Shown: piece after piece, positions 6,102-11,393 of the stretch
Layout: the number at the start of each line of letters is the position of its first letter
Position numbering within the stretch: position 1 is the stretch's first letter
NCBI GenBank assembly: GCA_030453285.1
Contig: JAKDKP010000020.1
Location: forward strand, 1 to 11,393
Direction: 5' to 3'
Length of the DNA: 11,393 nt
Source: Propionibacteriales bacterium
GTDB taxonomy: Bacteria; Actinomycetota; Actinomycetes; Propionibacteriales; Propionibacteriaceae
The notes under the pieces: generated by a model
The model's input: the letters and a program-made list of their open reading frames with translations, nothing else
Database searches by the model: none
Told to the model about the DNA's origin: nothing
Program-made: the position numbers and the translations under genes

Positions 6102-6860
6102 ATGACCCCGATCGCTCCCCGCCGTTTCGAGAGTCCGCTCGGTTCTGGCATCGACCGGACGATGGAGGTGTTGGCGTACGGGCATTGGGGCCGCCCGGTG
6201 CTGGCGTTTCCCAGCGAGGCGGGCAAGGCGGTCGACTACGCGAACAATGGCATGGTCGAAGCTGTCCAACCGCTGCTGGACCAGGGGCGGATCAAGCTCT
6301 ACTGCGTGGACTCGATCGACGATCTGAGTTGGTCCAACCGGTCCCTGCCGATCGAGGAGCGCGCCGTGGTGCATCGGGCGTACACGACCTGGTTGGAGCA
6401 GGCGGTGGTGCCGCTGGTCGCCGAGGACTGCGGCGGCACTCTCAACCTCATCACCACCGGGTGCAGCATGGGCGCCTACCATGCGGTGCACTTCGCCTTC
6501 GAGCGTGCCGATGTCGCCCCGGTGGCGATCGGGTTGTCGGGCAACTACGACGTGCGGACCTGGCGGCAGTGGGGTGAACCGGGGGAGCGAGCATACGCGG
6601 CTAATCCCGCTGCCTTCGTCCCACAGCTCGATGGTGACCATCTCGCCTGGTTGCGGCAACAGCTCAACCTGGTGCTGGTCGTGGGGCAGGGCGCCTGGGA
6701 GACCCACCCCACCGGTTCATTGCCGTCGGCCCACCAGTTCGCTCCGATGGTGGCCGACAAGGGCATCCGATGTGAACTGGACCTGTGGGGCACCGACGTC
6801 AGCCATGATTGGGAGTGGTGGCGTCGGGAGATCGCCCATCATCTGCCACGGTTCTGTTGA
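6102..6860 (+). CDS. COG4947-type serine esterase, alpha/beta hydrolase (252 aa)
   Basis: This is a cytosolic alpha/beta hydrolase of the putative esterase group COG4947; natural substrates of this group are not established. The nucleophile motif is GCSMGAYHA (120-128), with Ser122 as predicted nucleophile. The histidine is in the conserved C-terminal WGTDVSHDWEWW block, likely His235. Other group marks are the AYGHWGRPVLAFPSEAGKAVDY opening (26-46), LYCVDSIDDLSW (66-77), IGLSGNYDVRTW (143-154) and VGQGAWE (194-200). The catalytic acid cannot be fixed by eye. There is no signal peptide. I chose the ATG at 6102 because family homology begins about here; a TTG 36 bases upstream would add 12 unlike residues. 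The stop lies 23 bp before the ATP-grasp gene on the same strand, so the two form a small operon and probably act on the same compound. Confidence 0.87.
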   Translation: MTPIAPRRFESPLGSGIDRTMEVLAYGHWGRPVLAFPSEAGKAVDYANNGMVEAVQPLLDQGRIKLYCVDSIDDLSWSNRSLPIEERAVVHRAYTTWLEQAVVPLVAEDCGGTLNLITTGCSMGAYHAVHFAFERADVAPVAIGLSGNYDVRTWRQWGEPGERAYAANPAAFVPQLDGDHLAWLRQQLNLVLVVGQGAWETHPTGSLPSAHQFAPMVADKGIRCELDLWGTDVSHDWEWWRREIAHHLPRFC

Positions 6861-6883
6861 TCATCGACTCCGGAAGGACAACC

Positions 6884-8149
6884 ATGACCACGCGCAACCA
6901 CCTGATCGGCCTGCTGCTGGGCGCCGAGGAGGACTGGCCGACCGCTTTCGAGGCTCTGACCAACAGGCTGGGAGCCTTGTCGTACAAGGGAAATCAGCAC
7001 ACGTTGGAGACCGAACGACTCCGCATCGCACCCTTCAACCTCCGGGACGGGGCTCGCACCGACGTCGTGATCGATCGATTGGCCCACTGGTACTACCACC
7101 CACGGGAGTGGCTCAAGAAGGTGGCGCTGATGGACGACGTCTATCTGCTCAACTCGCCGTTCACGTTCCAGGCGATGGAGAAGCATTCGGCCTACTGCGC
7201 CTTGATGCGGCTCGGGATGAATGTGCCCGAGACCGTGCTGGTGCCGTACAAGAATCCGATCGACAACACCCGCTGGGCGTACACCTCGACGAACTACAAC
7301 GACTCCTTCGACCTCGGTGAGATCGCCACCGAGATGGGCTACCCGATGTTCATGAAGCCATTTGACGGGGGAGCCTGGCGAGGAGTCTCGCGCATCAACA
7401 ACGAGGCTGACCTGTGGGACGCCTACAACGGCTCGGGGGAGATGCTGATGCATCTGCAGAAGGCCGTCGACCCGTACGACGTGTTCGCCCGGGCCCTGAC
7501 CATCGGACCGGAAACGATGGTGATGCACTTCCGTCCCGACGAGCCGATGCACGACCGCTACCTGGTTGATCATGACTTTCTCACCCCCGAGGTGGGGCAG
7601 GAGGCGGTGACCATCGCGCAGACGGTGAATGCGCTGTTCCGTTGGGAGTTCAACTCCTGCGAGATGTTGGTCCGCGGCGCCACCGTGCATCCGATCGACT
7701 ATGCGAACGCCTGCCCCGATGTTGCGGTGACGAGCCTGCACTACTACTTCCCGTGGGCGATCTCTCGGCTGCTCACCTGGTCGGCCTTCTGTGCGGTCAC
7801 CCAGCGCAGGTCAAGGCTGCACGTCGACACCGACCCGTGGTTCGCGATCGCCGATGACGAGGACCTGGATCATCGGCAGCGACTGGCCGGCTACCAGAAG
7901 CTGGCCGACAACCACTTTCAGGCCGATCTGTACCGCGAGTTCGTGGCTGAGGCAATGCCTGATCTTGAGGTGATGGTGCATGAGTGGGTGACCTCGCCCG
8001 CCTTCGACAAGCTATTGTCCGACACCATCACCGCGACCTACCCCGAGGACGAGCGTGCGCGTTTCCGGGCCCATTTCCGAGGCTTGATCGACCTGTGGAT
8101 CGCCGACACCGCACCGGCCGGAGCCAACGTGGCACCGGTCCGCTCCTGA
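6884..8149 (+). CDS. ATP-grasp domain protein, substrate unknown (421 aa)
   Basis: This is a predicted ATP-dependent carboxylate ligase of the ATP-grasp superfamily, whose members activate a carboxyl group as acyl-phosphate and join it to an amine, thiol or hydroxyl. Visible superfamily features are the KHSAYCALMRLGMNVPETVLV segment (100-120), the nucleotide-binding strand GYPMFMKPFDGGAWRGVSRI (152-171, Lys158), and the metal-site region RWEFNSCEMLVRG--VHPIDYANACPD (253-279), with Glu and Asp candidates. An N-terminal preATP-grasp-like part spans about 1-95. The last 100 residues are helical and rich in His/Asp/Glu. No membrane segment or signal is present. The ATG at 6884 has GGAAGGA about 8 bases ahead; a longer frame from a GTG at 6809 would overlap the esterase and lacks a site. 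It is the second gene of the esterase operon and ends at a strong hairpin. Fold confidence is high, substrate unknown. Confidence 0.85.
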   Translation: MTTRNHLIGLLLGAEEDWPTAFEALTNRLGALSYKGNQHTLETERLRIAPFNLRDGARTDVVIDRLAHWYYHPREWLKKVALMDDVYLLNSPFTFQAMEKHSAYCALMRLGMNVPETVLVPYKNPIDNTRWAYTSTNYNDSFDLGEIATEMGYPMFMKPFDGGAWRGVSRINNEADLWDAYNGSGEMLMHLQKAVDPYDVFARALTIGPETMVMHFRPDEPMHDRYLVDHDFLTPEVGQEAVTIAQTVNALFRWEFNSCEMLVRGATVHPIDYANACPDVAVTSLHYYFPWAISRLLTWSAFCAVTQRRSRLHVDTDPWFAIADDEDLDHRQRLAGYQKLADNHFQADLYREFVAEAMPDLEVMVHEWVTSPAFDKLLSDTITATYPEDERARFRAHFRGLIDLWIADTAPAGANVAPVRS

Positions 8150-8182
8150 TCGTCGACGACGGGACGTCTTCTTGATCAACCA

Positions 8183-8210
8183 AGGGCCGACGGGAACCCC
8201 CGTCGGCCCT
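8183..8210. terminator. Bidirectional terminator hairpin between convergent genes
   Basis: AGGGCCGACGGG (8183-8194) and CCCGTCGGCCCT (8199-8210) form a perfect 12-bp stem with a 4-base AACC loop. It sits 33 bp after the ATP-grasp stop and 35 bp after the amidase stop on the other strand, so it can serve both. Read on the minus strand it is followed by the moderately T-rich TTGGTTGATC; on the plus strand no T-run follows, which is common in GC-rich actinobacteria. Confidence 0.85.
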
Positions 8211-8245
8211 CAATGATCATCGCCGCTGAGCGGGATGAGGAGCTG

Positions 8246-10282
8246 TCACTTGTACGTGACGGTCACCTTCTTGGTGGCCTGGTCCCAGGTGATCTTGCCG
8301 CCCTGGAAGTTGACTGCCCGTCCGCCGGTGACTCCGTACTCGCTGCTGGTCGGCATACCCAGCCGCGAGCCCTCCTCACCAAGCGAGCGGAACTTCGCAC
8401 CGATGTCGCCGTACACCGCCTGGGCGCCGGTCGCCGAACTCCAGTAGATCCGACCGCGGGTGAAGTTCTGTTTCATCGCACCGGCCTTGGATCCCTTGTA
8501 CTCCGTGCTGGTCGGAGCGCCGAGGTTGGTCGTGTAACTGCCCAAGGAGCGGTACAACGTGTTCATGCTGCCCCCGATCTCCCAGGCGCCGGTCCCGCTG
8601 GTCCAGACAATCGTGCCTCTGGTGAAGTTCACCTGGCGCGATCCGGTCACCTTGCCGTTGCCCTCCTTGGCGGTGGGGAGTCCGATCGTCGCGGCCTCGG
8701 ATCCGATGGCGGCGTAGCGTCGTTCGATGCCACCCCACAACGGCACCGTTGTCGTCCTCGGTGACCAGTAGTAGTAGCCGCCCGAGAAGCGCTGCACCCG
8801 CACGCCGGAAACGCGACCGTTGGCTTCCGCGGCGCGGGGTACGCCGATCTTGTTGCGGTCCGCGGAGGGAAGGGCGACGTAGTTGTTGTTGATCCCACCG
8901 GTCAGTGCCCAGGCCCCGTACGCGGCGGTCCAGACGATCCGCCCCCGTTCGAAGGAGTTCTGCTTGCTGCCCGGCGTCAGACCGTTGACCTCGTTGCTGG
9001 TGGGCCAGCCGAGTGTGCCGGTGGGGCCACCCAACTGGTCGTACCGACCACGCAGTGAGTTCTGGACCCAGTGAATCTTGCCGTTGGGTGACTGCAGCAG
9101 GTCGGCTTTCGCGAACGAACCGACCCGCCCCGTGCCGACCACCTTCTCCATGTCCGTCGGATCACCGAGCCAACCACGCGCGGCCCAGTCGTTCTGCAGG
9201 GCCGAATTCTTGCCCATCTTGCGTGCCACGTTGTCACGCAGGGCGCCCATCTGTCGGTCAATGTCGCGGCCGGGACAATCGGTTTGCATGACGTCGCCGT
9301 GCCGGAAGATCGTGTTCACGGTCTTGCCGGCCAGGGTGACCTTGCCCTTCGGGTTGCGGTAGTAGCCGTCGAACTTCCAAGCCATCAGCTTGGCACCGGC
9401 ATCGAGCATGGCGGCGGGGGCGGAGGCGGTGCTGTAGTTGCCCATGAAGGAGACACCCATGGTGTTGGTGTTCCACGAGGTGGCGTGCGAGCCGCGTACC
9501 GGGAGGGTCACTCCACCCCAACGGCCTTCGAAGATCTTGCCGTACTTGTCGACCAGGAAGTTGTAGCCGATGTCGCACCAGCCCAAGGTCTTGACGTGGT
9601 ACGAGTAGATGCCACGGATGATCGATGCGGACTGATTGGCCGAGTACGAGTTGGCTCCGGCGGTGTGGTGCACCACGATCCCCTTGACCGTGTTGTCGAT
9701 CTTGTCCCGCATCTCGGCGTCACCGCAGCGCACACTCTCGTCGGCGCCCCAGCCTTTGCGGCTGACGATGTTCGGGCGCGGTGCCTGATCGCCGGCCGTC
9801 GTGGCGTCGGGAGCCATCATGGCGGGGTTCGCGTCGGCGGCGACCGGTGGCGAGTCGATCATGGTGAGCTTGACGTCGGAAACCTTGGTGGTCTGATCGC
9901 CGAGCGTGCGCAGTTCGACGCCGTCGGAGTCCCCGACATAGATCGGATCGGTGGACTTGCGTCCGTCGCTGGCGGTCTCGGTGTCGCCGGTCCCGGTCTC
10001 GAGGCTCTCCCAGCCGCTCCATCCCTGCTGGCGCTTGAGGCGGATCTCGAAGTCGGGCGTGGCGCCGGTGCTCTCGGCAGCCCAGGTGATGCCGATGGTG
10101 GAGAAGTTGTCGGTGTCAGTGGTGGGTAGTTCGGCCACCACTTGACTCTTGGCCAGCACCTGCTTGTCGACCGGATTGTCAGCGCGATCGATCTTGGTCC
10201 GGGCGGTGCTCTGGTTGACCGGAAGAGTCTGGATGTCAGTGGTCGGTGCGGCCTGGGCCTGTGGCACCGGAGCCAGGGCCAT
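8246..10282 (-). CDS. Secreted N-acetylmuramoyl-L-alanine amidase (Amidase_2/PGRP type) with five LGFP repeats
   Basis: This is a zinc amidase that would cleave the bond between MurNAc and the peptide stem of peptidoglycan. Residue numbers count from the in-frame ATG at 10282. After a signal-peptide remnant ending in QAQA comes a beta-rich N-terminal domain (about 50-145, with QGWSGWESL and DGVELRTL), then a linker. The Amidase_2 domain (about 168-350) has VVHHTAGA with zinc ligand His205, GYNFLV with catalytic-type Tyr240, FRHGD with His328 and TDCPG with Cys336. The C-terminus carries five LGFP wall-binding repeats, centred at LGWP 424, IGVP 479, IGLP 533, LGAP 587 and LGMP 641, spaced 54-55 residues. 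No good start exists in frame: the natural ATG at 10341 is one base out of frame. The gene as printed may be a pseudogene or contain a sequencing error. Confidence 0.9.
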   Translation of the reverse strand: MALAPVPQAQAAPTTDIQTLPVNQSTARTKIDRADNPVDKQVLAKSQVVAELPTTDTDNFSTIGITWAAESTGATPDFEIRLKRQQGWSGWESLETGTGDTETASDGRKSTDPIYVGDSDGVELRTLGDQTTKVSDVKLTMIDSPPVAADANPAMMAPDATTAGDQAPRPNIVSRKGWGADESVRCGDAEMRDKIDNTVKGIVVHHTAGANSYSANQSASIIRGIYSYHVKTLGWCDIGYNFLVDKYGKIFEGRWGGVTLPVRGSHATSWNTNTMGVSFMGNYSTASAPAAMLDAGAKLMAWKFDGYYRNPKGKVTLAGKTVNTIFRHGDVMQTDCPGRDIDRQMGALRDNVARKMGKNSALQNDWAARGWLGDPTDMEKVVGTGRVGSFAKADLLQSPNGKIHWVQNSLRGRYDQLGGPTGTLGWPTSNEVNGLTPGSKQNSFERGRIVWTAAYGAWALTGGINNNYVALPSADRNKIGVPRAAEANGRVSGVRVQRFSGGYYYWSPRTTTVPLWGGIERRYAAIGSEAATIGLPTAKEGNGKVTGSRQVNFTRGTIVWTSGTGAWEIGGSMNTLYRSLGSYTTNLGAPTSTEYKGSKAGAMKQNFTRGRIYWSSATGAQAVYGDIGAKFRSLGEEGSRLGMPTSSEYGVTGGRAVNFQGGKITWDQATKKVTVTYK

Positions 10283-10341
10283 CGACGCCAGGAGGACCAG
10301 GGAAAGGGGGGCGAGTAGACGAGTTGCTCTGGGGACGTCAT
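10283..10341 (-). other. Out-of-frame start and signal-peptide coding segment of the amidase
   Basis: Upstream of the in-frame ATG the amidase frame still encodes PRATRLLAPLSLVLLASMAL, a classic signal peptide n- and h-region, but contains no ATG, GTG or TTG before a TGA at 10348-10346. The ATG at 10341-10339, with AGGAAG about 9 bases ahead, is in the wrong frame. One extra base in the run of four (GGGG on the plus strand, 10331-10334) would give MTSPRATRLLAPLSL and on through the signal peptide. This is best read as a one-base frameshift or consensus error. Confidence 0.75.
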
Positions 10342-10384
10342 GGGCTCAATCTTCCTGTGACAGATGGGACGTGAGTTACGGCGA

Positions 10385-10413
10385 ACCTTAGGCACGCACC
10401 GATCGAGGCGCAA
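10385..10413 (-). promoter_or_regulatory. Candidate sigma70-type promoter of the amidase
   Basis: On the minus strand TTGCGC (10413-10408) and TAAGGT (10390-10385) are 17 bp apart, fitting a housekeeping actinobacterial promoter with a -10 of the TAnnnT form. The -10 lies about 44 bases before the ATG at 10341, a normal leader length. The -35 matches TTGACA only in part. Confidence 0.4.
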
Positions 10414-10433
10414 CGCCTTCCTCAACCGCAGGT

Positions 10434-10466
10434 CGAGACCCGCGCCGCCGACGGGCGCGGGTCTCG
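10434..10466 (-). terminator. Hairpin downstream of the HNH gene
   Basis: A perfect 13-bp inverted repeat, CGAGACCCGCGCC (10434-10446) and GGCGCGGGTCTCG (10454-10466), with a 7-base loop. It is placed 50 bp after the HNH stop and before the amidase promoter, as expected for a terminator separating the two minus-strand genes. No T-run follows on the minus strand. Confidence 0.7.
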
Positions 10467-10516
10467 CAGCCAACGAACGGGGGCGCACCGATGCGGCACA
10501 CACCGAGGCAGACCCT

Positions 10517-10963
10517 TCACGGACGAGGAGACACCTCACGCCAGAGCGGCACCCGTGACGCAAACCGCAGCGGCATTCCAGCTTCGGACGGGGTGCGGTC
10601 GGCCTTGCGCCGGTTGCACCCCTCGCAGGCGCAGACGGTGTTCAGCCAGGTGTTGCGGCCACCACGCGACACCGGCAGCAGGTGATCGATGGTCGTACCG
10701 TGTCCGCCGCAGTAGGCGCAGGTGTGTCCGTCCCGGCGCAGCACCGACCGCTTGGACCAGGCCGGCGCGCGGCCGTACAGGAAGGTGGTCTTGACGTAAC
10801 GGATCAGGCGGAGCACCAACGGCACCGGGTAGGGGCCGATCTGCTGGTCCGCCACGGCTTCCTCGATGATCGCGACCCGGCGGATCAGCATCCGGATGGC
10901 GTGCGGGACCGACACGGTGTGCAGGGCCGTGTTGTCGGTGTTCAACACCATGACACCGCTCAT
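10517..10963 (-). CDS. HNH endonuclease family protein (148 aa)
   Basis: This is a small HNH nuclease-type protein of a kind common as a stand-alone chromosomal gene in actinobacteria; cellular role unknown. The HNH domain lies in the second half: RDGHTCAYCGG (77-87) with Cys82 and Cys85, TTIDHLLPVSRGG (90-102) with Asp93-His94, and TWLNTVCACEGCNRRK (105-120) with Cys113, Cys116 and Asn117. These form the zinc-stabilised beta-beta-alpha metal nuclease motif. The first 70 residues (MSGVMVLNTDNTALHTVS to RAPAWSKR) are the usual N-terminal region of this subgroup. I chose the ATG at 10963: homology starts there and AAGGA sits 6 bases ahead. The frame stays open 58 codons further upstream (to 11137), but that part runs through a tandem repeat and looks non-coding. 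It is divergent from the alkB-like gene. Confidence 0.88.
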   Translation of the reverse strand: MSGVMVLNTDNTALHTVSVPHAIRMLIRRVAIIEEAVADQQIGPYPVPLVLRLIRYVKTTFLYGRAPAWSKRSVLRRDGHTCAYCGGHGTTIDHLLPVSRGGRNTWLNTVCACEGCNRRKADRTPSEAGMPLRFASRVPLWREVSPRP

Positions 10964-10969
10964 CACAGT

Positions 10970-11082
10970 CCTTGTCGGCTCGAAGACTGGCCTTGTCGGC
11001 TCGAAGACTGGCCTTGTCTGCTCGGAGACTCCGGCCCTTGTCGGCTTGAGGCCTTTGGCCCTTGTTGGCGTGAAAGTTCTGG
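10970..11082. repeat. Five-copy 21-24 bp tandem repeat upstream of the HNH gene
   Basis: Five head-to-tail units: 10970-10990, 10991-11011, 11012-11034, 11035-11058 and 11059-11082. The first two (nearest the HNH gene) are identical 21-mers beginning CCTTGTCGGCTC; the others drift and lengthen to 23, 24 and 24 bp. Every unit starts with CCTTGT on the plus strand, so on the minus strand each ends in ACAAGG. The unit at 10970 supplies the Shine-Dalgarno of the HNH gene. Not a CRISPR: there are no unique spacers. Confidence 0.85.
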
Positions 11083-11210
11083 CACAAGAGTGCCCCGCGA
11101 GGTGGCCGTTGTCACCTGCATTCGGCCGATCAGTCACGGCGTGGCGCGCGAGGGTCCTCGTTCAGAACCCGGTCGGACACCGGAGGAGGCGAGGCCACGG
11201 TGGGTGCAAT

Positions 11211-11226
11211 ACGAACAAGTGTACGA
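11211..11226. promoter_or_regulatory. Putative LexA (SOS) box upstream of the alkB-like gene
   Basis: The site reads CGAAC-AAGT-GTACG (11212-11225) with A on both sides. The actinobacterial SOS box known from mycobacteria is CGAAC, four bases, GTTCG; this differs at one base. It ends 20 bases before the ATG at 11246, a position where LexA would block transcription. Binding is inferred from sequence and from the DNA-repair identity of the gene. Confidence 0.5.
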
Positions 11227-11245
11227 ATAGGTGTAAGGTCAGAAC

Positions 11246-11393
11246 ATGACGATTCAGGGCAGCGCGGCGCATCCTGGCGCCGGTCCCGGCGGCATGGAAG
11301 TCCAGGGAAGTCTGTTGGAGATCGGAGCCGAGGGTCTTGAGCCGTACGCCCGCGGGCTGCATCGCGAGACGTTGACCCGCGGGGCGTGGCTCG
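11246..11393 (+). CDS. alkB: AlkB-like 2-oxoglutarate/Fe(II)-dependent dioxygenase, 5' part (cut by window end)
   Basis: Only the first 49 codons are visible. AlkB proteins directly reverse alkylation damage in DNA by oxidative demethylation. The segment EVQGSLLEIGAEGLEPYARG followed by LHRETLTRGAWL matches the opening of actinobacterial AlkB homologues, which begin with a short strand, an R-T-L-RGAW turn and then the gWl-G-d segment (not reached here). The iron and 2-oxoglutarate ligands lie beyond the window. The ATG at 11246 has TAAGGT about 7 bases ahead; an ATG at 11294 is an alternative start that would drop the Gly/Ala-rich first 16 residues. The gene is divergent from HNH and sits directly behind a LexA-like box. 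The call rests on a short N-terminal match. Confidence 0.6.
   Translation, partial: MTIQGSAAHPGAGPGGMEVQGSLLEIGAEGLEPYARGLHRETLTRGAWL

Noticed and set aside
9284..10129. 281-codon plus-strand open frame inside the amidase
   Set aside because: It is an antisense shadow of the amidase domain, whose zinc ligands and LGFP repeats are clear on the minus strand.
10970..11082. CRISPR array
   Set aside because: Units are directly adjacent and similar throughout; there are no unique spacers and no cas genes.
10964..11137. 58-codon N-terminal extension of the HNH gene
   Set aside because: It is made largely of the tandem repeat, homology starts at MSGVMVLN, and a good AAGGA site precedes the ATG at 10963.

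Overview
The window is about 11.4 kb of GC-rich DNA from a chromosome of an actinobacterium. The gene order rnhB, DUF2469, yraN, yifB/comM, dprA is the typical actinobacterial arrangement. LGFP-repeat cell-wall amidases, ATGA stop/start overlaps and an actinobacterial-style SOS box agree with this. The order Propionibacteriales is a reasonable guess, but nothing here proves it. No rRNA, tRNA, IS element, phage gene or CRISPR array was found.

Left part (1-5676, all + strand). The 3' part of rnhB overlaps a DUF2469 gene. A 144-bp spacer with two DnaA-box-like sites follows. Then comes a tightly packed run: yraN, yifB (comM-like AAA+ ATPase) and dprA, joined by 4-bp ATGA overlaps, then a 3-hydroxyacyl-CoA dehydrogenase and a small two-helix membrane protein. 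DprA and YifB/ComM are the DNA-processing pair tied to uptake of transforming DNA in other bacteria. The dehydrogenase and membrane protein look like lineage-specific passengers of this transcription unit.

Middle (5677-8210). A 425-bp non-coding stretch holds one hairpin-forming repeat, two decayed relatives of it, and a CRP-like palindrome. It precedes a compact two-gene unit: a COG4947-type serine esterase and an ATP-grasp enzyme of unknown substrate. The unit ends at a perfect 12-bp hairpin shared with the convergent gene. This pair is the best candidate in the window for an undescribed biochemical system: one enzyme that could form a carboxyl-activated bond and one that could break or transfer an ester.

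Right part (8246-11393). On the minus strand lies a secreted zinc amidase (PGRP/Amidase_2 type) with five C-terminal LGFP repeats. Its signal peptide is out of frame with its natural start codon by a single base in a run of four G. Upstream is a minus-strand HNH endonuclease gene whose Shine-Dalgarno sequence is embedded in a five-copy tandem repeat. Divergent from it, the window ends in the first 49 codons of an AlkB-like DNA-repair dioxygenase, preceded by a near-consensus actinobacterial LexA (SOS) box.
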